DNA of 64,000 nt from Rhabdophis nuchalis. Lineage: Eukaryota > Chordata > Lepidosauria > Squamata > Natricidae. Below, one piece after another: positions 1-39,163 of the stretch. The stretch is taken from the NCBI GenBank assembly GCA_039707465.1, contig CM077644.1, forward strand, positions 218,803,462 through 218,867,461. Direction: 5' to 3'. The position numbers were made by a program, and so were the translations under genes. The first letter of the stretch is position 1; each line of letters starts with the position of its first letter. The notes under the pieces are model-generated. The model was not told where the DNA came from. It saw only the letters and a program-made list of their open reading frames with translations, and did not search any database.

Positions 1-1190
1 AAATGACAGCATGTCCTAGAAGATAAGATCTATATTCAATGAACACACTGGAGCTGAAAAGATGCAGATATTTCGGCAACATACCAAATCTCAACAAATC
101 AACCATGAATTACAAGAAAGAAAAATAATGGTACAGTATAACCTCCACAGTTTTCAGTCTAGATTATTACAAAAAGTCCTCTCATGAGATGGGCAGCTGT
201 ATACATGTAATTGATTGATTTATTGATTAATAAATAAAAAATATAGTAAGGGCAAAAGGTTTAATATCTCTGAGCCAGAAGAATTATACCAAGAACAAGA
301 GAGGAAGAAAATCTTTGTAGGCTTGATCAAAAGGAGCAAGAAACACTTGGAAGATGTTATTTCTGTCAAGGGAAGAGTTAAAAAATGAGAGTATCTAAAC
401 ATGTACCTCCCGTATTCACTGTTTTCTAATTCTGAATCAGTAAACAACTGCTCATACAGAGTAAACAGGTATTTACATTTATAGAAATATGCCATGTGTA
501 AATAACTTAATACCATGTAGATGTCTCTACATCCATTCACTTACAAACACATATCTTTGAAAATGGTGCCTAAAATTGTCTATGCAACTTACCTGTTTAC
601 CCATGATCTACATTATTTTGATCCAATGACATAGCTGGGTAAACTATGAAGTCAAGATTTTCATGTTTCATGAAGTTATTTTGGGAATTTGAAGAGTGCA
701 TTGGATTCAGGTGAACTCTGAGCTGAATGGCTGTATTGCATCATTTTGTATTCCAATGAAACCAGGATCTCAAGTGAAGCACCCAAACATGATGATTTTG
801 AGTACTGCATAGGGAAAGTCAGTGTGTCTGGGATCAATACTACCTTGCCTTCTAATTACCTAGTGCTTTATCACATTACAGGGGAAATGGGCAACCTAAA
901 AATTTAATAAAATAATCAAATAAATTGTTTAAAATGTTTGCATACACAATTGTATTGTAATCTGTTTAATAAGTTATATTTATTATAGAGATCCAAAATC
1001 TGTAATTTCCCACCACTTCTTCCATTGGTGCTTCTAGACTGGGGGTTCTAGACTGGGGGTTCAAGGAGCTCCTGTAAAAATATATTATGCAACTATTCTG
1101 TCTTTTCTTCCTCAATTTTTATGGAAAGAAAAAAAATACCATACTCTAGTGGAAATAAAAATGTAGGGGAATAAACAGAATATTCAGAGA
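1..1190. other. Non-coding, AT-rich; no feature recognised
   Basis: No exon or clear repeat seen. A small direct duplication of the 14-mer CTAGACTGGGGGTT occurs at about 1036-1063. Confidence 0.5.
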
Positions 1191-1194
1191 GCAG

Positions 1195-1740
1195 GACTAC
1201 AAGGATATGTGATTTCCCCTTGGTTGCTTAACACGGTAATGGATAAATATATAAGGAATATTTTTTGGTGATGTCAGAAGTGTATTGGCTGGGAACAGGA
1301 ATACATATATTATACTTTTTGTGTACGGATAATGCTGAATTGTTGACTGAGAACTTGAAAGACCTGCAATGAATATTAGAGGAAGTGTATGACACAGCAA
1401 GGAATAGGATCTGAAAATGACTGTCAAAAATATAGGTAGCTGTGTCTGACAGGGAAAATTACAAGTTATATATAAGTGGTAAAACAATAGAGCAAATAGA
1501 TGAATTTGTGTATTTTGGAAAAATATTGAGAAAAAATAGGAAATGGAAGAAGAAATGTTGAATGTGTAAATTCTGGAAGAATGATAGTGGTTAATATTCA
1601 GCCTGTTGGAAGTAAAGAACATTTGTTGAAAGAAGCAAAAATATCTTCATACAAGAGTGGCTTCTATCGATTGTTAAATGGAAATGAGGTGGATATGTTA
1701 AGAGAATCATAATAATCCATTGATTTCAGTGGAAATAGGA
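1195..1740 (+). pseudogene. Decayed non-LTR retrotransposon reverse transcriptase fragment
   Basis: One forward frame near 1316-1367 reads LCTDNAELLTENLKDLQ, which resembles the RT palm block where YADD has mutated to CTDN. Further on, frames read EQIDEFVYFGKILRKNRK, like the EFVYLG block that follows RT in several LINE clades. Stops and frame breaks are frequent, so this is an old remnant. Clade (RTE, R1 or other) is not resolved. Confidence 0.5.
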
Positions 1741-2049
1741 TACTTAAATATAAGTAGGCAAGCCAAAAGAGAAGGGTCAAAAATAACTAAGTACTCTGAG
1801 TTTAATGTGGATCAGTACAGAAGGACATGAATTACTAGTATGAAAGAGGTATACTGAAGGGGTATGGTTGTACAGAAAAAAAGAATGAGGAGTGAAATGT
1901 AGACCAAATACATGGAGGAATAATAAATGAGTTAATTATAGCGAGAAAGTCATCCTTTGCTGGATGTTATGAGATCTGAGAAAGAGAGAGAGACAGACAG
2001 ACAGACAGAGACAGCATGATGTGGAAATTAAGGCATCAGAATAGAAACC

Positions 2050-2225
2050 TCGGGACCATGTTCTAGGCCACAAACCTTGTTGGATCACTGGGCCAGGCAC
2101 TCTCTCTTAGCCCTAGAAGGAAGCAATGGCAAATCACTTCTGAAACCTTGCCAAGAAAACTGAAAGGATTAGTCTCAGGATGTGTGCCAGGAGTCAATAC
2201 TGATTCAAAGACACCCACAAAAATA
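2050..2225 (+). mobile_element. SINE-like 3' end (RTE/BovB-type tail)
   Basis: The stretch GGAAGCAATGGCAAATCACT followed by TTGCCAAGAAAACTG is a hallmark of SINE/RTE 3' regions in amniotes. No clear tail or target duplication seen. Confidence 0.45.
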
Positions 2226-3765
2226 AAACAGGAGATTTGAAGTGTGGAAAAAAACCCTAATATATGAAGTAGTATACGGATGAGGTTAAAGCAATGATAA
2301 CTTGCAATTATTGAAAAGTATGGCGAAATAAGTATGGTGTTTGTGTAAACTACTACTGTATTGGCTACATTTTCATTCCTGTTCATATTCTTTTCCCACA
2401 CTCTATATAATGTTGCTTACCTTGAAATGGAATAGTCTAATGAGTATGTATGTATGCATATATTTCATGAGAAAATGGAGTATATTGAATATGGAAATCA
2501 GCCGGCTGTCTTATGTATATTTATTTGAAAATAACTTATACATCCTGCTACAACATAGCTACATCATTTGGCAACAAGTATTAATCCAGCAGAATTTAAG
2601 ATATTTCTAGATAACACTTTTATTATGTATTTAAACAGTTTTTACCAGCAATTCCCATCTCATCTCTTATTTGTTCCAAGTTGTTTGGAGGCATTTAAAA
2701 CAACGATTAATTAATCTCACTACTTTAATTGGTGCCTATAGAAGAAGCTCTGTCAGAATATATTGTGTGCATTTTCAATTCTATTATTTCTTAATGATTT
2801 TTTTGTGGAAAAATAATATGAATGGAGAAAATACAAGAGGGTTCCAAGTGGAAAATGATGACCTCTACTTTTCTGGTAAAAGTCCATCAGTGAAGCAACG
2901 TATTAAAAAAAAAAACACTGGAAATTAACTTTTTAAAACTTGTTAGATTGCTGAGCCCAGGGATCTCTGTGGCCAAACCCGCTCTCTTCTCAAAGTCTGT
3001 AGCCAGGAATTAATGGCTGAGCGTCTGGCATCATCCTCAGCCACAGCGCGATTGGTTTAGTAGCGACACTAGGATGGACTAACGCGTGTACCGGTAGGCT
3101 CGGGAGATGCTTGGAAAACATTGGGAATTAGCACCACTTTCCCGGGGATCCGCGCCTCAGCTAAAGGCGGCGTTCAGGCGTCTGTCGGAGACATGTAATC
3201 TGGGGAACCCCACAGTGGCCAGGCGACTAGAGGCGACGGCCTAAAGGGCCCCTTCCAACTCTTGTCGCTGCAGCTGCTCGGTGCTGCTACCTAAGCAAAT
3301 CGCGGCCAGGCGTTTCAGCGCGGTACTTGAACTACCGTGCCGGCCCGACCAGGTGGACTAGTCCCGTAGGGACCCTTCCCCTGCCGCTGCCTCTCCGGCT
3401 GCGGCGGCTCTTTTATCCCGGCGCGTAGGAGAGGTCCCATCAAACTTCGCGAATGAGGCGAGGGCTTCGTCCCCGCGGCCGGACTGCGAGCGGGGAGTTC
3501 CTATCCACCTGCCCCTTCTTTTCTCTTCCTCCCGGCGTTCCTCCGGGGCTGTGGCGTAGAGGCAAAGTCTCCGGCAGGATGGACGGAGCAGCGGCGCCCT
3601 TTCCTCCGCCTCAACCCCGCCGCCCGGCAAGGCAGGGAGGCCGCTTTCTTCCCCGCTCCTTCCCCACCCCGGCTGTAGCCCCAGTCCCGGCCGGGCTGCC
3701 ATTGGCTTAGCGGCCCCATCCGGGCATTTGGCGCATCGCTGCTGCTCAGCCCGAGCGCTCCCAAT

Positions 3766-20145
<16,380 letters not shown>

Positions 20146-23100
20146 ATTCAAGCAGCAAATTAAAGACAGTGAACACTGTTGGCAGTTTGTGGTAAACTTG
20201 ATGAATTGATCAGGTTTGCTTAGTCTTTCACTGGAAGTTTGAACTATATGACATCAGTGATGTCTTTATGTACAGAATTATATCTTGATTTATCAAGAAT
20301 AATTTCACTTTTTTTCCAATCCATAAATGTGGAAACTTCATATAATATCTAGCAGAGTTCGGGACTAAGAGAACTATGTGGTACAGCTTTAAGCTCTGCT
20401 TCCTTACTTTTTAAACCCGTAGAGAGACTGCTGTCTCAAAACCAGCACAGAAGGTCTGAACTTAATAGAGTGGGTTTTTGTTCTAGATTGCTTCTGCCCT
20501 AATGGATGCAGTGGAATAACGTTTGTTTACAGGTACCAGTTCTGATCCTTGCTTAATGTAGCATTAAAAAAAAATAATCAAAAGCAGGGAAACATTTCTT
20601 TAATTTAAACTGCACAACTACACAAGGATATTTTTAAATGGAAGCTTCTGTCATCTGATATTAAACCAGAGCACTTCAGTTTACAAAACAGCAGATTCAT
20701 CTTGGTGGATACTAGCACAAAAGACAGTAAGAGCAAAGTCTGAGGACAAGCTTAGATGCTCCTATAACATTACAGGCCACGGCTACCTTACACAAAAATA
20801 GTTATACTGTCCAAAGGTTTTGTGTACTTTTTAACGTATTGGCTGAAAAAAAAAAAGTGTGTTGTTTGGGCTGGGGTGGGGGATGTCTATACTTATGAAA
20901 TAGAATCTGAAAACATCAAGTATTATCTTAACATTGCTTAAAGCCACTAAGAATGATACAATTTGCTCACTCTACTAATGAATTACACATTGGGGTTTGT
21001 CTTTACTTCAGAAAATGGCAGTTCAAAATAGCATGAAAATTTCTGGATTAATAGATGGTGAATGATGCAATGGACCTTTGAATCATTTTCAGCCATTAGT
21101 GTAGTTTTCTTCCTGGATTATTCAGACTTAAATATATTAATATTCCAGAGAGAAATCTTTGACAAGATTGTTCTGTGTTGAAGGATTTGTGAAAGTTCAC
21201 TAAAACTTTGGTTATCAATTATAAAACTTGCCAATGTTACACTGGCACTTATATATATATATATATATATATTTAATTTTGTTACAACTGATTTTAAGGT
21301 ATTTTTTTCCAGTGTTGATAGTAAATTGTTTCATAGTTGTCTATCAAAAAAAAATACCTTAATTAATAATTCAAAAGGATTGTACTTTATATTTCTACAG
21401 ACTGTGTTAGCATCTTGGATTTGAACAACAGCAGAGTGCTGGGAGTCACTATCAAAAGTTTTTGAGTTTCACAAATAGCACATTTTAACCATTCTAGGAA
21501 TTTAATTATTACCATGTATATGTGTTAATGGTAATCTGTTGTAAAGTATACACCTGAAACTTGTCAGTCTAATACAGTACACAATAATGGGTAGCCTTGG
21601 CCCTGGGTCACATTCTAATACTTTCAGTCAAATTGTCAGCTTCCTGTTGCTGTAATTTGTGCTGAATGCTGTATCTTGCGGGGTTTTTCTCTTATTCAAC
21701 ACATCTTATTTAATTTTGTAAAATACTGGCCGTATTTTTTCCTTTTGTTACACATTCATGTTTATGGGTTTTTCCAGTGGCTGGTGTGTATAAAAATCAT
21801 CACACAAAATGTATGAATGCTTATACCAGTTGCACTTAAATGAACACACCCATTCTCATCAACTGATGCAGTACTATGTTCAGTTTATCTATGCATTGCT
21901 GGGGTCTTAATGAAGACCGAGACAGTCTAGTTTCTCGTCTAAAGTTTTGATTGTCAGCAAGTTAAATGGACACTTTAGTTATTTAATAAAGACTTTTGAC
22001 CAAAATTCTAAAAATGGTATGAGAGAACAATGAATTCCGGCTAGTTTTAATAGATTTTTAATTGCTGATCTAATTTAGCCTTATTGGCTAGCTAGCTGGT
22101 AATGTTTACTTTTAATTCCTTGTTAAAATGAGGCAATAATTTGCAAGATTATGTAAATATGTACATTCTGCATATCTTTTTAGATATCTATTTCAATATT
22201 TTCTGACTACTTCTGTGTATAGTAACATTTTGTGCATGCTTGATGTGACATTCATAAATTTGTACCACTATGACTTTATTCATGTAAAATAGCTATTTAT
22301 TGAATTTTTCTTTTAAAAGCTGGACTTACACTGTTTCTCTCTATTTTAAACATTTTACTGGAGAAATTGTTACTGTTTATTAAAAGAATTGCGTTTGAAT
22401 CAGAATGAAGCTGGCTAAATTGTAGCCATGTGAAAAATACATTGCATTGATTCATTACAGGTCAAGCACAATTCTTCTAACAAACAGTGATGACTTCTTT
22501 GTTCATTGCTGGGTATATTCCCTGTTCTCCCCTGCTCTCAATCCATTTGTATAAACCAAAAATCCATGGTGGGCACCTGCAGTTTGTAGAGGTATCGCTT
22601 ACAGGAACTCCAAAAGAACATTTAATTCACTTGGATGTGCAACTGGTGCTGCAATAGAGCAATACTTCAACTTTTGTTAGCCATTTCATCCTCTCATTTA
22701 TAGCTTTTTAAGTGTTCATTTTTTTCTTTATATAGACAGGCCAATCTTACCTACAGACTGCTTTATATTCTCCGAAGTATTGAACTCTGTACTGTTAGAT
22801 TTTGTGCAGTTTTTCTTTGGAAACCAATCATCAGATCCATGTTAAGTTCACATCCAGTAGTGCATTAGTGATACTGTTTAATTGAAACAAACTCTTTGAA
22901 TGTAAATTAGTGGATAGCTTAACCACTAGAAGACTGCCCAGTGTTACAAGCACAGTGTCTATAAATGGGAAAGTAAATGTGCAAATAATCATGATTACGA
23001 TTCCCCGTGGGGTGGAGTATTCTAGTTATTGCTTCAGGCCAGTTGAGGACGGCAGTCCACCTCTAAGAAATCAGTCACGTCCCTCATTACTAGGTTCAAA

Positions 23101-23290
23101 CTGCTTCACTCTTTGCATAAATTAATGACAATCGCAACCAGTTCTAATATCTGATGCTTAAGAGGAAGTTGCTATTGTCGCATTGGTTTTAATATTTGTA
23201 CATAAACACTTATATTTTTTTTGAACATTATTTTGTATTTGTTGTACTTTAATACCTGGTGTACAGTTCCAGCAATAAATGTCTGGAAAC
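20146..23290 (+). other. MIER3: MIER3 3'UTR with two candidate polyadenylation signals
   Basis: AT-rich, with no recognised interspersed repeat, which is unusual for this window and fits a constrained 3'UTR. AATAAA occurs at 21985-21990 and at 23274-23279. Use of either or both would give 3'UTRs of roughly 1.9 or 3.1 kb. An (AT)n run lies at about 21249-21272. The end point is inferred. Confidence 0.65.
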
Positions 23291-23757
23291 CTTTTTTTTC
23301 TCCTATGAAAGTTTTCCTCCTGCAACATTATTTGTCCCTTTAGTACGTTTGGACAAAGATTTTTAAAATGAGTTATCAAATACTCCATTTCCAACTGACA
23401 AAAGGAAACTGAATGACAAAATCTGCATTACTATGGAAAGGAATATGGGGAAAAGAATGTGGCATTTGCAAAAAGGATCAATATGACCTGTTGTCAAGAA
23501 GAAATTGAAAACACTATTCCAATGGATTTCCATATAGAAAGGAACATTCCTTACTGATCAAGATGGTTCTATTATGCTGCTTATATCACATTTTACAGAA
23601 GACCATCCTATGCCATGGCAGTTAGGCATACCATGTTAATCTCTTACAGTGTTACAAACATCATAGGCCTTAATAATGATACCAGTGATAACTTTTGGGG
23701 TTTTGGGATGGTTTTTTTTTGGGGGGGGGGGTAAGTAGAGTATCTTATAGCTTAAAG

Positions 23758-23866
23758 CAGGGGTCTCCAACCTTGGCAACTTTAAGACTTGTGGACTTCA
23801 ACTCCCAGAATTCCTCAGCCAGCGAAACTCCACAAGTCTTAAAGTTGCCAAGGTTGGAGACCCCTG
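23758..23866. mobile_element. Short palindromic hAT MITE
   Basis: CAGGGGTCTCCAACCTTGGC and its complement at the other end form a near-perfect foldback. Flanks GCTTAAAG and GATTAAAG are an 8-bp duplication with one mismatch. Confidence 0.7.
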
Positions 23867-23999
23867 GATTAAAGCATTCGTAACTACTAATGTGTTGCAA
23901 CACTACCTGTCCACAAAGTTTAATTTACTATAATGAAATTTCAGAACCGTGGGAGTAGCACCCACTGTAAACTCTGTTGTCCCACTCATGCATGCACAC

Positions 24000-24680
24000 A
24001 CACACCACGGGTGTAAGGAGTCTTTATTAAGGCTTCTAAGACTGAATTTATTCCTCAGAAATTCTCTGTGCTGTCAGCATTGTAACCCCAATGAGTTCCA
24101 CAGGCTACCCAAATGAAGGCAACACCATTCCTCAAGGTCAGGCAAGTCCAGTCCACTAGCAAAAGCAAGTTCCCAAGGCAAAGGTGAGGCAAGGGCAACA
24201 GCTGACGAAGCACGATCCGAAGTTCAAGGCAAGAAGACGCAAGAAGGAAACAAACATTCCCAACATTGCCTCCATCTATTTGCTGTGCTAAATAGCCAGT
24301 TTGCAGTGCATCCCATCAAGAGGGGCAAGGCTGCTTCCTCATGAGTAATCAGGCTGACCTCTGCTCCTGCCTTTTCTCTGCCCTACATGTTCTTGGATCA
24401 GGTGAAGAAGGCAGTTCCTCTTCACTCACTGGCTGGAGCTACATGCTTTCCCAACATGAAGCCTCAGGGTTGTCCTGCTGCAGCTGTGCTTCAGCCAAAT
24501 CCCTTTCAGACAACTGGATGGAGACATTGACCAATTCCCCTCCAGATGTGCCTGGAACTGGTTCATCCTCTTCCGAGCTGACATCTGGAGAAATATCTGG
24601 GAAGCGTTTGGATAAGTCATCACATAAACCTATTCCACTTTTTTTTTCCTTTGTATGGCATGGATATCTTTTTTGAGAAG
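24000..24680 (-). repeat. Possible retroelement fragment, unclassified
   Basis: GC-richer than its surroundings. The minus strand is open for about 91 codons with an acidic stretch (SSEEDEPVPGTSGG) that recalls leader regions of reptile retroelements. No RT, integrase or terminal repeat seen. The call is tentative. Confidence 0.25.
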
Positions 24681-25198
24681 CTATAATTGCTATAGATTCT
24701 CGAAAAGCGTCCACTAGATTCTAATTTATAATGTGATCAAAGGAATATTATTGAAGTAAATGGAATGGAATCATATACCTGAACCCCAAAACCCAATAAA
24801 TCTCTGCTTTACACTATTATCTACATGATTTTTAATAAAAAAGCTGAATAAATGTATTGGGTGTTCTTGGGTATCAGCAAAGAGATAAACTTCATTAACT
24901 TTAATGAGAATAACATCAAGAAAAAATTTGTAAGCTTAATCTAAAAATATTGAAGTGAACTTCACAAATATATGCACTAAGCAATTTATTTTTGAGCGAT
25001 GAAATTTCAAAATCATCTTTATAATGATGCATTTGCAATGGAAATTGGTAAATGTGCAATAGGTAGTATGTATCAAAAAATGTTCTACAGAAAATATAGA
25101 TATATCAACAGCTATCAACAGTATTAATTCATTACAAGGGAGGTATTAATGTAGTATTTCTTAGAAATCTACCTAAATTCCATAGCTTTAAATATAGT

Positions 25199-25199
<1 letters not shown>

Positions 25200-25269
<70 letters not shown>

Positions 25270-25320
25270 CTTTATTGTAATTGTAAAAATTACAATGAAA
25301 TTGGTTAAAAATGGACACAA
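25200..25320 (-). repeat. (AAT)n microsatellite next to LINE-like tail
   Basis: About 70 bp of AAT units at 25201-25269, followed by CTTTATTGTAATTG. Such (AAT)n plus CTTTATTGT junctions are typical of reptile LINE 3' tails in reverse orientation. Confidence 0.7.
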
Positions 25321-25395
25321 ACAATATCCACTTTTAACAGGTTTGTTTATGTCTTTTTACTGGATTTAATGTATCAAAATCTATTTCAAGACTCA

Positions 25396-25421
25396 TTTAT
25401 TTGAAAGCAAAGGTTTTTATT
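25396..25421 (-). terminator. SETD9: Candidate SETD9 polyadenylation signals
   Basis: Two AATAAA hexamers on the minus strand (complements of 25396-25401 and 25416-25421) lie about 0.7 kb past the stop. The site is inferred; others exist at 25271-25276 and 24985-24990. Confidence 0.35.
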
Positions 25422-26130
25422 TACTCATCTAAATCTTTTCTGTACAGAATTCCAAGAACTGTTGATGAGACTAAGGATTCAACTATAATTAGTTGCTGCA
25501 ACATATAAGTCTAGAGGGGTGAGAGAGTTACTGTTTCCAAAAATCTGCAGGTGCAGCCTGCACGTAGATTTGTTATTTCTGTATCTGAGTGTCAGACATA
25601 TTTTTTCATTAAAAAAGTAGTAATCTGGCATGTATGTTTACTATATATATTACATATCAAGTCTATAGTATAAGCACTTCTTTGGTTTATATTTTTTAAG
25701 TTAACTAAATGGACAAAATTATTTTAACAACAGTAAAAGAAACGATAAAGACATTCAAAATATGTGTGTGTTAAATCCAGTACATTTAAAGGACAACAGA
25801 GGGAGACAATTAACAACTTGAAGTCTCTATGCTGGACCCAAGTACACTGGGGGACTCGTATATTTCAACTCTTCTGCTTGAACTGGTGTTTGTGTAGCAA
25901 GCATTTCCCAAATAAGTTATGTCCCATACTCATCCACAAAGCTTAAATTTCAACCAAAGTTTTCAGATAGGCTACTGCTATTTTAAAAACCCAACAATGT
26001 TGACTTAGTAAATATATATGGAAGGCATGACCTAACTCTCAAAACTTTTGTACCAAAATGTATCTTCAACAATTCTTTGTTAAAGGATACCACATTTGGT
26101 TTCATTGCTGTAAAAATCCATCGTTGACCA

Positions 26131-35928
<9,798 letters not shown>

Positions 35929-36565
35929 GGCGGGACCGGGCCGGCAAACCGCCCCGCAGCCCGAAAGCAGGGAAGGCGCGCTGCAGTGGACGAATAAGAA
36001 TGTGTGTGTGTGTGTACGTGCGCGTGTGAACGTGCTCCCGCCAATCTCGAAGGCGGCTCTCAATTTCTGGGGGGGCGGGGTGGGAAGCTAATCTGCCTTT
36101 CGCCAATAATGCTTCACCGTGATGGGGGAACATAACCCCCAAATAAAAGCGCTTAAGCCCAACTCGCCCCTCCAGATCTGGGACTCCCCGATTTGCGGAA
36201 AGAATCCTCCGGAACTAAACTTGAGACGGGCAGAGTTTCCCGGGACGTGTTTGAAGGCGGGGATGCTGGACATGTCGGTAGAAAGTTTGCGCTCTGGTTT
36301 CTGTGCCTCTCTGGTGAAAATCTGGGGCAGATCCGAATGGTGGGCAACAATTGCCGTACATTGCTTGCAGGCTTACTTAGGAGCGGAATGCTTGGCTTCG
36401 CGTTAAAGGCTTGTTGCGGTCAGGCCTCCTGCGAGCAGTGGATTTTTCCAGAGTTGGTGGTAGCGATTAGGAGTGCTTGTTAACAACAGCCAGCCGCCAG
36501 GGAAATTGATGAGTTAAAATCCTGATTTTTCCAATGTTAGTTGAACTAATGAGAACCTTTTTGTA

Positions 36566-36945
36566 CAGTTAGTCCTCGACTTGCAACATTTTCATTTAGT
36601 GACCAAAGTTTACAAGGGCACTGAAAAAGGGGGCTTATGACGCTTTTTTACAGTTGCAACTTTTGCAGTAACCCCATAATCATGGGATCAACATTTGGAT
36701 GCTTGGCAACTGGTTTGTATTTATAACCGTTGCTGTGTCCCAAGGTCATGTGGATCCCCTTTTGTGACTTTCTGACAAGCAAAGTTAATAAGGAAACCGG
36801 ATTCACTTAGCACCCGAGTTACTAACTGATCAGCTGAAGTGAAGGCAAGAAAGGTAGTAAATGGGGACAAAACTCATTTAACAAATGTGTCACTTAACAA
36901 CAGAAATTTTGGGCTCCATTATGGTCGTAAGTGAAGGATTACCTG
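36566..36945. mobile_element. Mariner/Tigger-like MITE
   Basis: Ends CAGTTAGTCCTCGAC and GTGAAGGATTACCTG, TA flanks, about 380 bp. Intergenic, between SETD9 and MAP3K1. Confidence 0.7.
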
Positions 36946-36947
36946 TA

Positions 36948-38292
36948 GTTCCCACTTTCAATTGAATAAGAGAATGAAGGCCCACACTCCCCCCCTCCTT
37001 TTTGTAATGGAAGATACTATGAAACTTCCTGCCCCTTGAAATTCAATCAGCTTTTTACTGTAATCATTTAATCAACCAGTTAATCAACTATTTTATTTAA
37101 AACATTTATCGGTATAGCCTCCCAGCTTTCCACCATTAACCTTTATGAAATTTTAAAAATTAAGTTTTAAAAATTGTAATTTATTAAAAAATTAAGTGCC
37201 TTCTTGTTTCATTTTGTTCATTTTCTGATTTTGTTTACAGTATTTTTAAAATCTACATTTTATTGAGATTTTAAGCCTCTGTATCTATGAATTAAAAATT
37301 GAATGAATACTATTTACTAGCCATAAATAATAAAGGAATAGTTCCCCCATATTTCAGCTGAAGACCAAGCAAAGAAATAGAGGAAGGTGGAAGGAAAGAG
37401 AACCAATGGCAGGATGGATGAACTAGTGGTAGTGGATGCAGGCATTGGGAAACTTGAAAGATAAGGTTAGGGACAGACAAAGATGAAGAAAAATCTATAT
37501 GCTTGTTAAGAGTTGACATTGACTTGAAGGCAATAATCAGTCAATGCCTACTGAATTGATCTCATATAATGCTGTATTTCAACTTTTCCGTTAGTTAGCA
37601 TGGCAATGATTGTGGGCACAGGTATACTTAGTGGAAATTAATTCAATAAACAAAATGCTTGGCAAATTATGTCATACAGTATGAGTCACAAATCTGAGAT
37701 GTTCATAAAAAACAGAGCACTGCCGAGCTCCACTCTCTGCTTTCCTCCTGTGTAAAAAAAGCCTTCAGAGCCAGCAATTACACTGTCTGGAAGGATGCTG
37801 AAGGGTGATGGGCATACCCGTTTCAGCTTCCCAGACCCTTTGAGTAGAGCAATTAGTTGGTTGCCACACTGCAGATTCTACCTTCTGCATTGGTTGACTT
37901 TAGCTGTCCCCTTCCTGGTGCTTTGGACTGTATTGTATGTAAAGGATGTCTCAGTCTTATTTTGTAGGTATCATGTGTGCAGGAGGAAGTTGCCTATCAT
38001 CAGTAGGATTCAAGCAGTCTTTGGACAAAGTTGAGAGAAAGGTGACTGGTCACAAAGTGGCTTCTTTTGCTGAAGAATCACAACAGCAGTGCTTCACCTC
38101 TTGCACACTCCTTCAAGACACCAGAAGCCAGGGAGACATTCCTTCTCAACACTGTTGTGCTCTCCTGCCCCTTGGTTACCCTCCAATCAGCTGGAGCTGA
38201 TAGTCCTGGCAGTTTTGTAATCCCATTAATTGGCCAAACAGAATAAGTATTCCTCCTCCCTCCTGGTTTGTCTTCAGGAGCTTTATTTATAT
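36948..38292. other. Intergenic, SETD9 to MAP3K1; nothing recognised
   Basis: AT-rich then mixed composition. No exon, repeat ends or tandem array seen. Confidence 0.5.
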
Positions 38293-39154
38293 CAGTGCTT
38301 CTCAATTATTTTCTGTCAGGCCCCCCCCTAGGAAGAAGAAAACATTTCGCGCCCCCCCCGCGCGACTGTAAATAGTATCATTTGTCTATAAAATTGTTAT
38401 AAGTACACCTCTGCATAACACTGTATCCTTATTAACGTATAAGAGAATTAAAAAAAGAAAGAAATTTCTTTCTCTTTCTCTCTCTCTCTTTTTCTCTTTT
38501 TTCTTTCTCTCTCTTTTTTCTCTTTCCTTTCTGTCTCTTTCTCTTTCTCTCTCTCTGTCTGTCTGTCTTTCTTTCTCTCTCCCACTTTTTTCTTTCTTTC
38601 TTTTTCTTTTTCTCTATCTCTGTCTGTCTCTTCTTCGTCTGCCCATCTATCGCTCTGTGTGTGTGTGTGTGTGTGTGTGTCTCGCATTCACGCACTCAAT
38701 CACTGTGTCTCTCTTTCTCTCCCTGTCTCTCTCTCTGTCTCTGTGTGTTTCTGTCACTCTGATTCCTCCCTCCCTCCCTGTCTCTCTGTGTCTGTGCCTC
38801 TCTCTGTCTGTGTGTCGTCGTCCCCGCCCCGCCCCCACTCCCCGCGGAGTCTCCTCAGCCCGGCTCACCCGCCTTAGCCTGCCCCGGCCGCACTTGATCG
38901 CTCGTTCGCTCGCTCAGGAGCTGAGAAGCCTCCGTGTGTGTGTGTGTGCGTGTGTGCGTGCGTGCGTGCGTGCGTGTGTGTGAGGAACGGCAGTCCCTGG
39001 AAGACGACGAGTGGCCAGCATGCCGGCTGTGGAGGGAGGGAGGAGGAGGGAGAAAGGGAATCGGCAGAGCCGATTTGCCGAGGTCAAACGCGCCCCCCTT
39101 TACAGAGCTTCGCGCCCCCCCTGGGGGGCGCGCCCCACTATTTGAGAAACGCTG
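38293..39154. mobile_element. Non-autonomous hAT-type element with polypyrimidine and GC-rich core
   Basis: Begins CAGTGCTTCTCAATTATTT and ends ACTATTTGAGAAACGCTG (inverted). ATTTATAT flanks both sides exactly (38285-38292, 39155-39162), an 8-bp duplication. Inside are TTTC/TCTC repeats (about 38455-38650), (GT)n, a GC-rich block and (GTGC)n near 38935-38985. No transposase. It shares core pieces with 13891-15391. Confidence 0.8.
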
Positions 39155-39163
39155 ATTTATATA

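Larger units (their letters stand above)
23291..26130. other. Convergent intergenic region between MIER3 and SETD9
   Basis: No exon seen. Holds the MITE at 23758-23866, a possible retroelement fragment at 24000-24680, and (AAT)n with a LINE-like tail at 25200-25320. The lower part is probably SETD9 3'UTR. Confidence 0.55.

Noticed and set aside
3358..3764. ORFs on both strands upstream of MIER3
   Set aside because: Typical CpG-island open frames, with no homology recognised and no splice context.
23158..23394. Minus-strand ORF of 78 codons opposite the MIER3 3' end
   Set aside because: AT-rich, with no recognisable domain or conserved signal. It is probably shadow sequence of the 3'UTR.
25132..25320. 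62-codon ORF rich in isoleucine
   Set aside because: Translation of an (AAT)n microsatellite.
38432..38983. Several 70-108 codon ORFs on both strands
   Set aside because: Simple repeats (TCTC, GTGT) inside the 38293-39154 element.
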